From NCBI GenBank assembly GCA_036924285.1, contig JAYKYS010000014.1:11594001-11658000 (forward strand): a stretch of 64,000 bases of DNA, given 5' to 3'. The position numbers were made by a program, and so were the translations under genes. The DNA is from Asterella californica. Lineage: Eukaryota > Streptophyta > Marchantiopsida > Marchantiales > Aytoniaceae. Shown piece after piece: positions 13,385 through 25,817 of the stretch (the first letter of the stretch is position 1; the number at the start of each line of letters is the position of its first letter). The notes below the pieces were generated by a model. The model was given only the letters and a program-made list of their open reading frames with translations, was not told where the DNA came from and did no database searches.

Positions 13385-14285
13385 ATCCCTCTCCCTCTGC
13401 AAAGGCCCCGTAAAGTTTCCGCGGTTGAAAGTCCTCGCAGCCGACAGAAATAGAGGTTCAAAGTTTGTCTATTTCACACCGTTCGATGGACGATATACAT
13501 ACTCCGCCTTCACCCATACCGCGCGATGCTCCAAGTGGATCACAGCACCCGACTTAGTCACCTGTAATTACCCGCGGCCGAGTTTTCTACCCAGCTTACC
13601 AGCTCAGGAAGCCCCGGTGTCGGTCAACTTACATGGTAAATATAGGGTTTTAAAATATACAAGAACATTGGCTGTTGGGAAAAACACGTACAAGAACCCA
13701 TCATGCTGAAGTTTAGGTGAAAACCGTCACTATAGCCCGGGATGTCGTAGTAGGAAGCTAACTCCACACCCAACCCCCGCCTAGATCTGGTTCTCTGTAG
13801 AGGTAACCGGCAACATTTGCAATTCTGCAGAGCTCGGATTCTTGACGAATAATAATAAGCTCTCTCAGAAATTACGCCGGATGGTACTGAATAGAATAGA
13901 ATATACTGTCCTATATATATGTACGTCAATTTGTACTAGAGAAGTATTTAACATTCTTGAAAATTATGGATGATGTATACGAGCTTTAGCCATGATTAAC
14001 TAGTTCCATAATATTGTGATATATCACAAGTACTACTTTCAAACGTTAATAAGAGTATAATCAATCTGTTGTAATTAGACTATAAATTTTATGCTCGAAC
14101 TAATTATGTCGATTGAAATAATAACTCTACTGTCTATCTCTTACATTTTATGAATAATTATCTAGATACGCAATGAATAGTTTAACATATAATTAATCTA
14201 TTAAAGAATTTAGTACTCAAACTAATTAAAGTGATTGTGTTGTGCTATTAACTAGTAAAATCTCATTAGAAGTAATTCTTATACA
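13385..14285. other. Upstream flank of actin, nothing assignable
   Basis: GC-rich until about 13800, then AT-rich. The GC-rich half may be actin promoter sequence. No domain is recognisable in the open frames of either strand. Confidence 0.35.
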
Positions 14286-14645
14286 AGTTAATATGCATCC
14301 AAAGTGCAGTTCTGGCCAGTTGGAAGAAAAAGATAAATATCAAAAAAAAACAAAAACTATAAATGTCACTGGACTATAGCGCGTGTCGTCGAGATATTAA
14401 TGAAAATTATAATAATTATTTAAAACTTTAAAATAAAATGTTTGTTTTTTTATATATTATAGTTAACCATATAGTACATGCCGAATCTTGCAGAGAAACC
14501 GATAAAGGAAATAAGTTACAACGTGAAACCAGAACCATAAGTGCGGGCTGCAATCTTGTTGTAATATTTTTTTTACATAATTTAATTTATCACCTAACTT
14601 TTCCTCCTAAATTAAACGCCATTGCATATTCTCTTCTCGGCGGTG
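14286..14645 (+). repeat. Dispersed AT-rich repeat, copy 1
   Basis: Shares an ordered set of landmarks with copies at 25.8-26.3 kb and 31.65-32.0 kb: GCATCCAAAGTGCAGT near the start, GAAGAAAAAGATAAA, GTCGAGATATTA, ATGCCGAATCTTGCAGA, and TTTAATTTATCACCTAA close to the end, then GCATATTCTCTTCTC. The copies are much diverged and of similar length (350-470 bp). It has no coding capacity and may be a miniature transposon family. Confidence 0.6.
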
Positions 14646-14867
14646 AATAATTATGCGGACAAAGCGTGCATCCGGCCGGGGAGGGGAAGAAGACAAACTG
14701 ATTCTCAGGGAGAAAAAATTTAATTTTTCATTGGTGCTTCTTTTCTTCACAGCACACGAAGATATTTCAAGACCTCGTTCATTTGTCTGTCAGATATATT
14801 TTGATATGTGTCCGGAGAACTGAATATCAAGTCAGAAGAGACTTCCGTTTTCTGTAGACAAGTCTTC

Positions 14868-14908
14868 TTGGTAACTACCCAAAATAAAGTATTTTGGGTA
14901 GTTACCAA
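14868..14908. repeat. Perfect inverted repeat (18-bp arms, 5-base loop)
   Basis: TTGGTAACTACCCAAAAT is followed by AAAGT and then its exact reverse complement. An inner A-T pair can extend the stem to 19 bp. It could fold as a strong hairpin; no adjacent gene identifies it as a terminator or microRNA precursor. Confidence 0.9.
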
Positions 14909-14955
14909 AATATTTTATGAAACCACAAGAACACTTTTTTTACAAGCATGTACGT

Positions 14956-15009
14956 TAGCACAATGGAGACTATGCTGGTTAACAAGGAACACGTCTGGAG
15001 TTCGAATCC
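14956..15009 (+). other. tRNA-like Pol III A-box and B-box pair
   Basis: TAGCACAATGG (14956-14966) fits the A-box consensus and AGTTCGAATCC (14999-15009) fits the B-box, at tRNA-like spacing. Flanking bases do not pair into an acceptor stem and the T-stem is mismatched, so this is not a functional tRNA. A tRNA pseudogene or the head of a SINE is the likeliest reading. Confidence 0.4.
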
Positions 15010-15358
15010 GGGAGCAAACATTGAAGTGAGTTGATTGCAGAAATTCTCTATATAATTCTCTCAATTCGTGGAAGGATAAGAAAGGTTTGTAGAATATTGA
15101 TATGCTCTTAAAACACTCCCTGATAAGATCTGATTCGTTCTCAGCTCTAATCTTTCGTCTCAAAAAATCAATGCGCACTCTAATACATGAACAGGAACTA
15201 GCTTGGGTGATTTATGCGGGCTTGTCATACATGCAAGTTCAACTTAATATATTCTTCCAGTAGTGATAGATCTATTACCTGGCACGGTTGCGTTTTACCG
15301 TCAGATTATGATAGTGAAGATGCAAGGAAGTACGCAAATACGTTCTAAAGTAACTTGT

Positions 15359-15400
15359 GCTGTGGGGTTCAAGAATAAGAACCCCACAGCGGGTATAAAA
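15359..15400 (+). promoter_or_regulatory. 12-bp perfect hairpin followed by TATAAAA
   Basis: GCTGTGGGGTTC, an 8-base loop and GAACCCCACAGC form a perfect inverted repeat (15359-15390). TATAAAA follows 3 bases later (15394-15400). No convincing gene lies downstream, so a promoter role is only suggested by the TATA-like string. Confidence 0.35.
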
Positions 15401-15686
15401 GCAAGGAAGGGAAATTTAATTTTTTTCTCTCCCCGTGCACTTTAGGTTAGGGACGAGATATTATTTTGTTCCAAGAAATCACAATATATTCGTTCACCAT
15501 TTCTCAATCTATTCTCAATAATAAAGTCCGAAGTGAATCGATAAATGTAAACTGGTTGGAACATCAAAGTTAACTCTAAATGTTTAGATATAACGGATAA
15601 AGTGATACGAGAAGCTTCGGACATAACCTATAGAAAACGTAGACTCGTGCGGTGCAAAGACTATAAATGCGACAATTAGTTCATGA

Positions 15687-15720
15687 AATAATAATAATAA
15701 TTATTATTATTATTATTATT
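15687..15720. repeat. (AAT)n/(ATT)n microsatellite
   Basis: AAT units run directly into ATT units, making a self-complementary low-complexity tract. Confidence 0.9.
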
Positions 15721-18700
15721 GATTTTTTATTAGAAATATATAATAAATTAAACCTTTGTATATTTACCTCCATCCATATATATACAGATGTTCTGCACTC
15801 GATACACCCGTATATATATTTTAGATATAACTCTTGCAGTCAAGTTCTATCACCAAAAGTGTTTCATATATAACGGTTAAATTTCTTCGTTAGTAGACAG
15901 CAAACTCGCAAAATGAGTTACTCCTGACTACCAGTCATATTTCTGCGGGCATATGCGGTTTAAGTAGCTAGATTTCGTCAAATTAGTGCTTCTATTACTT
16001 GATTGAATTATTGTTGTGAATAATTATTTTCTGAAAATATTTAGTATGTCTCTATCGCAGTAAGTAGGTAAAAAATAAATTTGCATGCTTAAGCCAGCAA
16101 CTCATAAATTTTTAATCTCAGCTGGTTTGATTGAATCAAATTTATACTTTTGCTATTTCATTCAATAGTTTTTATGATTAACTAGTTATAAACAATTAGA
16201 ATAAATTGTAGTTAAAGAAACTAGTTAGTATTGACCTAACCAACTTAAGATAAAACTGGAAATGACATGACTATATACCAGTTCTTGTTGTGACTAGAGG
16301 TCTAAACACGGATTATAAGATATATGACCAAAATGACTTGATTCCAACAAATATTGTAAATTGAATGAGCAAATATTATGAATGATAGTGTTATATATCA
16401 TATTGAAGATCTTTGGAAGTCAGACAAAGTGAACAACTAACATCTTTATGGATCGTTAGTTCGACAACTATCATCGGTTCGTGAAATACCTTCAAAATTA
16501 TAAAATTTGTCATGTAGTGTCTCAAAATAGATTTGGAAGTTTTACTATATCAAAGATTTCAAAGTAAGACAAATGAGATATCGAAACTGATATTCAGCTT
16601 TTAGCTTTCTTTATTTGCTTGACAAGAAAAGCTACTTTCATCTTTGAAGCATTTTCAATTCCTCAAAATTGATTTGCAGTGTTACTTTAATCATGCTGTG
16701 CAAGGACAGCAACGCACGGCTGCAGAAGCCCCATAGAGAAAGATAACTAAAAACCATACACCTATACAATCTAAATTTGTTAACAGACAAACTTCAACCA
16801 TCGACGAAAAGTGAACAAGTTTCTTTACATTACCTTGGTTAGAATTGAATGATCCATCTAGCGATAAGCGAACAAGTTCTTTATATTACATCCATTAATA
16901 GTTTAGATAGTAATCAATAAATGTATCCACAATATACATGTTAACGACATCATTACTTCTACTTCTACTTCTGGTGCAATTGCTATATAGCTATACATGA
17001 ACACAATCAGTAATGTGTCCACACTAGGCATACTACTAACATTATTACTTGGAGGGAGAAGAGACTTCACATAAGAATATAGAGTTTAACTCAAATAAAA
17101 GAAAAGGACAACTGACTAACCAAAATAACATCAGTTTATATCACAACTAAAACAAACAGTATTGATGTTATTTTTCATAAGTATTAATTCCAATGTTTTC
17201 AATTCATATATATTTGTTATGATTAAAATAGGTGTATATATATAGTTATGCATGATTAATTCATAATTATGCAACATTTCATATCATTCTACATACACTC
17301 ATAAATTTCATCGAGAATTACTACGAGGATTTATGAAATCTTCGTGATTCATGAAACAACGCGGATAGATGAAGGTCATACAATATCGAGGAGAGAAAGA
17401 ATTACATAAGTTTTATTTTGTGGAAGTAAATACGTTTAATAATTAAGATAGGTCGTTCATAGAAATACATAAATTTTAACTATCTAAAAGTGTATCACAT
17501 GAGGATGTCTAACAGCAATATAGCAAAATTATTAAATAAGGATTAAAAGAGACATTTGAACTAATCAGAAGTCAATGTTATATATGATAAGTAAAATGTA
17601 GCTTGATTGCCAATTGAATGTAAAATGGTTTATAGATTATATTAATATTCACCATAAGAGGCAAATAATGTCAACATGCTGTATAAGTATATTATTTAAT
17701 ATTTTTAGTTTCTCATGAAATAAAAATTTCAGCAATTAGCATCGTTGAAAGTTTCTAGTTAAATATAGTTATAGAGGATAATGATAGTCCACGATACCAT
17801 AAACTCCTGAGAGAGACATTGGTGCTAAAACACATTCCCACACGCTGTAGAATAATAATGTATTCTTTGTGACATAATCAACATAATGAACAAATTAAAA
17901 CATGATAGGGTTAATTTTCGTCAATAGCTTGCTTAACACAAAAATGGAAAGAGTTTAGTGCCACCCACCAATTGAGTTCATAAGTGGAACTCACTTTCGA
18001 AGAGCAATACGCTTGAAACATATGTTAGTTTAAACTAAGAAGTGTTAATGAGACATGGTTTCAACTAAACGGATCATGAGACTAACATCTGCATGTTACC
18101 ACATCCATCGAGTAATGAAAATCTACTCAATGTAGAAAAAAAATAAAATATTGCGACTCAAGATACATAAACTACTCCGGAGATATGAATCTATGCTTCC
18201 AAGTCTTGGTCTGTGCTTCGCAGGTAAACAACCCAACAGGTGTATCAACTTGGTATTTTAAGTGGCGTTCATATCTACTACCAGCTATGAACTTCATGAG
18301 AAATGTGGCCAAACATCCAAAAGTGTAGTTACAACTAGGCATTTATAATGATGTAGACAAAGGAGATGTGCTAGTACGAAGCGAAGTGTTTAGAGCTTCA
18401 TCAACTTCTTTTGTCGAATTGTTGTAGGCAGTATATGCAGTATTTGCATGTTAGTAATTACGTCCCTCCTGATTGTAAGTCCACTTGCCTTCGTGCCACG
18501 TGAAAGGGTTACGGGGTAAAGAGGACCGATTTCTTCATTATTATCGAGAATAAAGTTCTCATCGCGTCAACGGTTTTATATGAGAAAGAAAAAACTACAC
18601 CAATCGAGTATTTTTAGAGCTACAAAGTTTAGACAAGCATGCACAATGAGTTCTAAATGCGACACATCATGTATTTAAAGTTCATTGGTTTCATTAGATT

Positions 18701-20002
18701 TTGGAGGTGATTTTTACACGTGGGTCAAACTTGACTTTTGACCGATCATAGTGTGACCTACAAATGACCATAAGCAGCGATTTTGATGCCGATTCAAAGC
18801 TTTTTCAACATGCCATTCAGTTGTTGGATCAACAGTAAAAAGCTGTTATGGACAATTTCATAAAAGATCTCCATGACTGTGGAAGCTTTTTTCTTAGAAG
18901 AGGATTTCAAGCAACTTTCACATGCTGCAGTTAGCTCAATATTGCTTCATTCGGAAACATTCGACTATTACCAAAATGCGTGTAGATCAGACTTTCAACT
19001 ACAGTTGTGAGAACTGTATTTGGAGAAGTGATCGCTTAACTACATGGGTTTAAATTAGTTTTCAGAACAAAAGCTTCCATGCATACAAAAACTTTTCACG
19101 CACTTAAACTACAGTTGGAACTTGAAGCTATTACTCAGGCTAAAGATGTATGTGTGTTACATGTTTTGTATCGACAAAAAAGAAATTTGAAGAGCTACGT
19201 TTTGTAGGACCAGATTTGGAGAAAAATTTTACAAATATTGGAAAAAAAACGTTTGCATCTCACACACTATTCATGTGAAAGTAAGATTTTGGTAAACTTT
19301 GATTGGTCATACTAGTAGGTTAAGGATTTAGGGTTAAGGTTGATGGTTAGAGTGTAGGGTTTAGAGTTTAGAGTGAGTTTTAGGGTCTTTAAGGTATAGG
19401 GTATAGGATATAGGGCTGGAGAATTTGTGAAGAGTTGTCTTTGTTGAAATTTCTCAACCTCAAGTGCAGTCGTATAAGACCGGAAGGAGACACCTTTATT
19501 CCGTCGCTTTCAATCATCCAAACTCTTGTCTTGAACAACTGTCGTATTACATGGCAGCAAGAATGTCTACTTACCTACATGAAATTAGTCATACTACTTG
19601 CATTTAACTTGTTGTAGTATTTCTTAGGTTGCTTTTGATGAGACAATAACATTATGAAGCGAATTGGTTGGTTTTCATCGTCTCTCTCTTGAAGCTAGTA
19701 TGAGACTTTATTTGATGCTCCACTGATTTGCATTTCAGGTGGAACAACTAAAGATGTCCTTAAGTTCATTGGAAGAGTTGCATTTATAAAGAAATCATAT
19801 TAAGACCATTGAGGTGTTGTATTTCACTCAATAATCTTATATTTGTGATTATCGATAAGTGTTCGTTGCTCATCAAGCTTGTTGATGTTCATGTAGAATA
19901 TTTGATCTACACGTTTATGAAATTTACTTGCTTATCAATCATGGGGCACCTTCTCAATGTTCGCCATGACGATTATATTATGTGTCAGGTAGTATCGATC
20001 AT
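15721..20002. other. AT-rich intergenic DNA, no gene seen
   Basis: About 4.3 kb without a recognisable coding, RNA or transposon signal on either strand, apart from the telomere-like patch at 19321-19416. The open frames at 19435-19617 and 19809-20060 are short and show no domain. Confidence 0.5.
19321..19416 (+). repeat. Degenerate plant telomere-like repeat (TTTAGGG-related)
   Basis: Reads as a string of variants of TTTAGGG: GATTTAGGGTTAAGG, GTGTAGGGTTTAGAGTTTAGAG, TTTTAGGGTC, GGTATAGGGTATAGG. Most units differ by one or two bases, consistent with an old interstitial telomeric insertion or repair scar. Confidence 0.6.
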
Positions 20003-20229
20003 TGTTGATATAGTCTCAAGCTCTAGTAGATCAACGGTTAACATTAGCCGGAGTGGTTAGGGTAGTTACAGTTAGTTAGAGGACGAACTCATCATTAGGA
20101 TTTCTCTTGTACTCACCTCCACTATATATACATGGAGAGGCAAAGTCTCTCTTGTCTCATTCTTATTTTACTTCCTTGTCTATTCGCTCTCTTTTCTTGG
20201 AATGTCCTCGAAGTATCGATCTTTCTACA
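20003..20229 (+). repeat. Copia 5' LTR (about 227 bp) with TATA box
   Basis: Starts TGTTGATATAG and ends TTTCTACA, the canonical TG...CA. It contains a TATATATA box at about 20124 followed by pyrimidine-rich transcribed sequence. It is followed at once by a sequence resembling the tRNA-Met primer site. The end is placed from the TG/CA rule and the primer site, since no second LTR is available for comparison. Confidence 0.75.
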
Positions 20230-20242
20230 TTGTATCAGAACA
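20230..20242 (+). other. Copia primer binding site (initiator tRNA-Met type)
   Basis: TTGTATCAGAACAG is a near match to the plant retrotransposon consensus TGGTATCAGAGC, with two substitutions, directly after the LTR. Confidence 0.7.
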
Positions 20243-21014
20243 GTAGAGAGCGTGTACCTTGCTGATGAGCAAGATGGAGTTTGTGCATGAAGAAATACAA
20301 GAGAGAGCAGCTGGAGTTGTGCATGATGTAGAGCATTATCATGCTGATGCTTTCGCGTGAGACGGAACAGTTTCTTTCGTCACCAGAATGCGATTTTCGA
20401 GACCTAGATGATTTATTTTCGTTGATATCTGTCGACCAAAATGAACCCTAAACCCTAAAATCCCATAGGGGCTGTCTTGTTTAGAAGGTGCAAATTGTGT
20501 ACTCGGTCAAGTTTCAGCCGATTTGAAGATTTCCAACGGCAGATTTTCAATTGGATTTTTTCGATCAAAATGAAACTTTTAGGACTTGAGTCCAAAAGAA
20601 ATACTGCTCCGAGTAGGGTGGGTGTAAAATTTCAAGATATCGTGCATCCTTTTCTGATCTCATTTGGTCCAGTTTTGACTTTTATTGGTGTGTTCTCTTG
20701 ACATTTTTGTCGCATTCTGTACACTTGTAGTTTGCGGACAAATTGAAAAATTTGTGGAATTTCAAGATATCACGAGCTCATTTCTGACCTCATTTGGTCC
20801 AATTTTGACTTTTATTGGTGTGTTCTCTTGACGTTTCTGTCCTATTCTGTACACCTATAGTTCGCGGACAAGTTTTTTTTTCATTCTCGCTGCAGGAGGA
20901 GTTTCTGGAGTTGCCTTGTTGTGACTTGTGACAACTCTTGATTGCGAGGTGTGAGTGGACAAGTTTCTGTGAGGTTTTCAGCATACAGAACAGTGCAATT
21001 TCTACATTGCAGCT

Positions 21015-21900
21015 ATGGCGGAGTCTGTGTCTTTGATCACTGGAGAGAAGCTTGACAAGAACAACTACCAAGTGTGGAAGTTCTGGATTATGACCTTCCT
21101 GCATGGACAAGATCTACGAGATCTTATCACTGAAGAGGAGAAAGCGCTTGATATATCCATTTTCGATATGAAAATTCAAGGAGTGGAAGAAGCGATCATA
21201 TCAGACGATTCACTACATCACATTGACAGTTTCAGCATCGATGATCAATCACATTCAAGATTGTGATACACTCAAGAAAGCTTAGGATGCACTCGTGCGT
21301 CTTTTTCAGTCAGGAACAGAGGCGTGGAAGCTGCAATTACTGCAGCAGTTCAACATTGTGAAGAAGAGATCGATGTGCATCAATGACTACGTGAACCATG
21401 TCAAGCAACTCACATATCAGTTATCTTCTGTCAAAGTTGAGACTGAACCTACTGTCTTGATCGAGACCACATTGCAGGGACTGTTTGCAAAGTACACACA
21501 ATTTATAATATCAAATTTTGATCAGAGAACCCTTTTCGCGGTTTGATGAACTTGTTCCTATGATGTTAGGAGAGGAGGTGCATCTACTGGGGAGTTCTAC
21601 TTCAACGGGTCAGCAAGAATCTGTCTATTTTCAGGTTATGGAGGATTTCGAGGTAGGGGTCGTGGAAAAGATGCTGGACTTGGACGAGGTCACGGACAAC
21701 AACAGCAGAACCAGCAGAACCAGCAACAGTTTGGTTCTTCCAACGCCAAAGACATGCGCTTGGTTCTTACAACTACTGCAAGAAGCAAGGCCACAATGCG
21801 AATCAGTGCTACAAGCGACAGAACAATCAAAGACAACAATACGACAACAACCCCCAACAAGGTAACAACAACCAACAAGGCTATGCAGTCATTGAGTAAG
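21015..21900 (+). pseudogene. Copia gag remnant
   Basis: 21015-21266 gives LDKNNYQVWKFWIMTFLHGQ, the opening of plant copia gag proteins (DUF4219/UBN2 type). 21295-21546 continues with WKLQLLQQFNIVKKRSM and NDYVNHVKQLTYQL. A frame around 21765-21880 gives a Gln/Asn-rich tail and a zinc knuckle of the form YNYCKKQGHNANQCYK, in which the first cysteine position is Tyr. The segments are separated by stops and shifts at 21266, 21546 and later. Gag forms the virus-like particle that packages element RNA; this copy is inactive. Confidence 0.8.
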
Positions 21901-21949
21901 TCTATTCCAAATAGTTGTTGATTACAACGCATCAGAGTTATGTGACTTT

Positions 21950-23830
21950 CGAACCACAGACTGATTGGGTGATTGACTCCGATGCCACCAGTCAAATGTA
22001 TCTCATTGGGAGTGGTTTAGTTCACTGAGCCTGTGGAGAATCCTCAGTTTATGGTGATAAGAGATGACACCAAGCACAAGATCCAGCACAAAGACAACAT
22101 TCCGCTTGACATTCTTACTTCAATGTTTATTGATATACAGAATGTCTTACATGTACCCACGTTGACTAGAAACCTGCTATATGTAGGACAGTTGATAGAG
22201 TAGGGTTTGCAAGTGCGCTTCAATAAAGATGGATGCTTTATTGAAGATTCGAATAGCACTATCATAGCTCAAGTAGCAAGAGTGGTAGGTTGTTTAAACT
22301 ATATGCCTCTACGTCGAAGTTACAAGTTGTCATCTACGGACAGAGTGGTCCAATAATATCTGATATTGACATCTGGCACAAGCAAATTGAGCACATGAAC
22401 TTTCAAAGGCTGAAAAGCCTTCCGAGTTCTGACCTGGTTACAGGTCTGCCTAAATTCGAATCTCGTGAGCCCACTAGAGTCTGTGAAACATTTCAGTTCG
22501 GCAAGCAAGCTATACAGCCTTTTAAGGGATCAGGTAGCATAGCGAATAAGCTTCTGGAGCTTGTTCACTCTGATGTATGGACTGCTTCTCAGCAAAGTAG
22601 GACCGGTTTTTAATACTTTGTGTCGTTCATTGATGATCATTCGCGTTATACTTGGATATATTTGTTGAGAAAGAAGTCCTCTACTGAAGTACTATAAGCA
22701 TTCCAGACTTTCCGCAAGTTGGTGGAGAAATAGTCTGGAGCATCTATCTTCTGTCTGAGATTTGATGGAGGAGGCGAGTTTCTTTCTGGAGAGTTTGATG
22801 TATATCTGCTTGAGCATGGCATTCGATGCCAGAAGACCTGTAGTTACATCTGCAGCTAAATAGGGTTACGGAGCACAAAAATCGACACACAACAGAAGCA
22901 TTTCGTGCGATGTAGAATGAGAAGATCATGCCTAGACCTTACTGGGTAGAAGCTGTTTCATGTGCGGTGTATCTGATAAACCGGACGTCTACAGCAGCAG
23001 TCCACAACCTGACACCGATGGAGGTCTTCACATGTAGTAAGTCTGATTACTCTTTCCTTCAAGTTCTATGATGTATCTGTTATGTGCACATACTTGATGA
23101 GAGACCTAAGAAACTAGATCCGAAAATAGATATATGCATCTTCCTTTGCTATGATTTTTATACGAAAGGATATAGATGTTACAATCTTTCGTCCAAGCAG
23201 TTCTATATCAATAGAGATGTTGTTTTCCACGAGCTACAGTCTTGGTTTGCTCCTGCGCATGTCGTAGCCATCCATGTATCTACTATAGAATTAAGGAGTC
23301 AGTCCACTATAGTATCTCAAAGTAGTACGTTGAGTGGAGTATCTAGAGAAGTCATTGATTTCATATCAAAATCAGTTGCACATTGAGCTATTAAAAACGC
23401 TAGAGTTCACGTAACACAACCTAGTAGAACTAGTGTAGTTTCTACATAAGATGAGCGCGTGCTATTGCAGCGTATGTTGGACTCATCAAGATATGTGGAT
23501 CTTTCACATCCATTGGATGCTTTGTCTCAAACCTTGGCGTCTACGTTAGATCAGTTGCAAAGGGAGGTAACTAAAGCACTGATTATCTCTCGCAGATCTG
23601 AATGAGCAAAACATCCAATGAGTAGGTATATGCATACAAGTTTTCTTGCTGCACACCAGACATATATGACCAATGTTATTCATGAACAAGAACCGAGTTC
23701 ACTTCAGGAGGCGATGCACAAAGCTCAATGGATAAGTGCTACGGAAGTTGACCTTGTTGCGCTTCATCACCAACAGACTTGGGAGTTGGTGGACTTACTT
23801 GAGGATAAGAAAGCGATTGGTTGCAGGTAG
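21950..23830 (+). pseudogene. Copia protease and integrase remnant
   Basis: WVIDSDATSQM (about 21965-22000) is the copia protease site with the Gly of DSGA changed to Asp. The frame at 22290-22613 carries the pre-integrase block (IWHKQIEHMNFQRLKSL, LLELVHSDVW), and further integrase sequence follows in broken frames (YFVSFIDDHSRYTWIYLLRKK, RFDGGGEFLSGEF). 23084-23386 contains the region after integrase (YTKGYRCYNLSSKQFYINRDV-like). Many stops and shifts make it inactive. The original function was polyprotein cleavage and DNA integration. Confidence 0.78.
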
Positions 23831-24715
23831 GTCTTCGAAGTCAAGTGCAACTCGGATGATACCGTGTGTCGATATAAGGTCTGATTGATAGCCAAGGGCT
23901 ACGCACAACAACATGGAGTGGATTTTGAGGAGACCTTTGCTCTAGTTGCGAAGATGGTGATTAATTTGAATCGCAGTTGCAGTTGCAACTCTGAAAGGTT
24001 GGAAGATGCACCCGATGGACTTCAAAAACACCTTCTTCATCAACGATCTTGAGGAGGAGGTCTACATGCAGCAACCTCCATGTTATGAGGATCCTAAGTT
24101 CTTTCTCGTGTGTGTAAGTTATGGAAGGCCCTCTATGGTCTGAAACAAACACCAAGAGCATGGTATGCAAAGATCAATTCTTACTTGTAGTCTCTTGGTT
24201 TCAGACTCTACCTTATATTCATTAAGAATATGAGATCGGATTGTTGTGATCACCATCTATGTTGATGACTTGATCGTTATCGGTAACTATGAGGAGCTTA
24301 TTTCTCATATCAAAGATCACTTGAAATCCGAGTTCGAGATGATTGACTTAAGAGAACTCAAGTACTTCCTTGCTGTGGAGTTCATTACAGATAAGAATGA
24401 TGTTTGGCTTGTTCAACGACTGTATGCTCTCAGTATGCTTGAGAGATTTGGTATGCTTGACTGCAAACCCATTGCTACGTCATTAGAGCAAAAGATAAAG
24501 CTATGAGCAGAGGATGGTGAATTACTTGATGATCTACGCATGTATAGACAGATAGCTGGGAGTCTTATCTATATGACGATCACTAGACCAGACTTGAGTT
24601 ATGCCGGTGGTTTGATCAGTCAGTTCTGCAGTCATCACAGAGATCACATTTGGAGGCTGTCAAGCGGATCCTCCGCTACCTGAAGTTCTCGATGCAGTAC
24701 GGACTTCACTATCTT
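23600..24715 (+). pseudogene. Copia reverse transcriptase remnant
   Basis: Ordered motifs across broken frames: SLQEAMHKAQWISA, TWELVD, IAKGYAQQHGVDFEETFA, GWKMHPMDFKNTFFINDLEEEVYMQQP, then ITIYVDDLIVIGN with the YVDD catalytic site (24246-24506). The last are IAGSLIYMTITRPDLSYAG and traces near 24640-24715. These are the landmarks of copia reverse transcriptase. Stops at 24507 and several frame changes show that it is dead. Confidence 0.85.
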
Positions 24716-25817
24716 TAAGTCTTGCATTAATTTTGACCTTTCTTCTTTTATATTTATTTGTAGATGTAAAAGAATAGTGTTTACGTATTGTCTGTCTTCT
24801 CAGTCTTTAATCAGACCTCAGGATGCTAATGGACTATATCTTCATCTCCAATCGATTGAAACAATTTCATAAAATGAAACAATTTGTTTTGTTTAGCTGG
24901 ATCTAGATAATAACCTCTCTCCAGATATCTTAAATAACGCCTGAAAAATAGTGTGTACATATTGTGTAAAAATCGGAAAGAGTCCATTCATCTCCAAAGA
25001 ACGAATAACTTCTGCGATCATCTTCTTTTCCTTCACTTTAACAAAAGTACACTTTGGATGCATATTCACCTTATTCATTTTCAGACAGAAGAGACAAATA
25101 TGTAACTGGTTTAATTATGTCTAATTCTTTTTTCAATAATAATAATAATAATAATAATAATATCAAAATTATAATTTGAATTTTATTCCTCTCTAAACAG
25201 TTTTATATTAAAACTAGACCAAGTCGAAGAACAACACTAATGGTGTTAATGACCAAAGTGTAAAGACGGGAGGTTGACCGTTCACAACGACCACGACCCC
25301 TCTGCGAACGTAACCACAACTGGTTTAAACACCCAATAACAATTTGAGACATGCATATTATTCATATTCCAAGTCCAGGATATGTAAATTAAACCAGTAG
25401 TGATTATGACCTTTCCCCTCTTTACAAACAGAAACATTTTCCATAAAATGGTATTGATCGAGTGCATTATTTTCTTCTCATGCAATTTGGTTTTCATCAG
25501 AAATAAACGGCGACCTATAAAGTAATAGAATTTTGCTCCCCAATTCCATTTTTTTGTCAGTTTTCGTTCCCACACTAACGAGTTTGCTTTCACGCCTACT
25601 TCTCAAATAGGGATGTATATTATTCACCTTCTCCATATTAAGATGGAAGAGGTATATGCACATCCATTAATTCATGACCTAATTCTTTTTCTTAGAAAAT
25701 ATTAGACTATAAACTAAAGATATTTACACTGAATTTTATTATTCATAGAGGAGAATGGTCTTTATAGCAGCACGATAGCCGCTCTGCGCATTTCACTTCT
25801 AATTTTTGCTTATTTTC
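24716..25817. other. AT-rich DNA with an (AAT)n tract
   Basis: No coding signal. An (AAT)n microsatellite occupies 25135-25162. Short motifs of the dispersed repeat family, such as TTCACCTTCTCCATATT near 25625 and the inverse of GCATCCAAAGTG near 25055, appear as fragments. Confidence 0.5.

Larger units (their letters stand above)
20003..24715 (+). mobile_element. Ty1/copia retrotransposon, decayed, 3' LTR not found
   Basis: The order is LTR, initiator-Met tRNA primer site, gag, protease, integrase, reverse transcriptase, as in Ty1/copia elements. The coding region is broken into many frames with numerous stops. Recognisable sequence ends about 24715 in the RNase H region and no copy of the 5' LTR was found downstream, so the 3' end is deleted or unrecognisable. 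Confidence 0.88.

Noticed and set aside
12942..13709. 255-codon plus-strand frame opposite the presumed actin leader
   Set aside because: No domain, no codon-like periodicity evident, and it covers the predicted actin promoter and leader on the other strand. GC-rich DNA gives long frames by chance.
14950..15022. Functional tRNA gene
   Set aside because: A- and B-boxes are present but no acceptor stem or proper T-stem forms, and no anticodon loop can be assigned.
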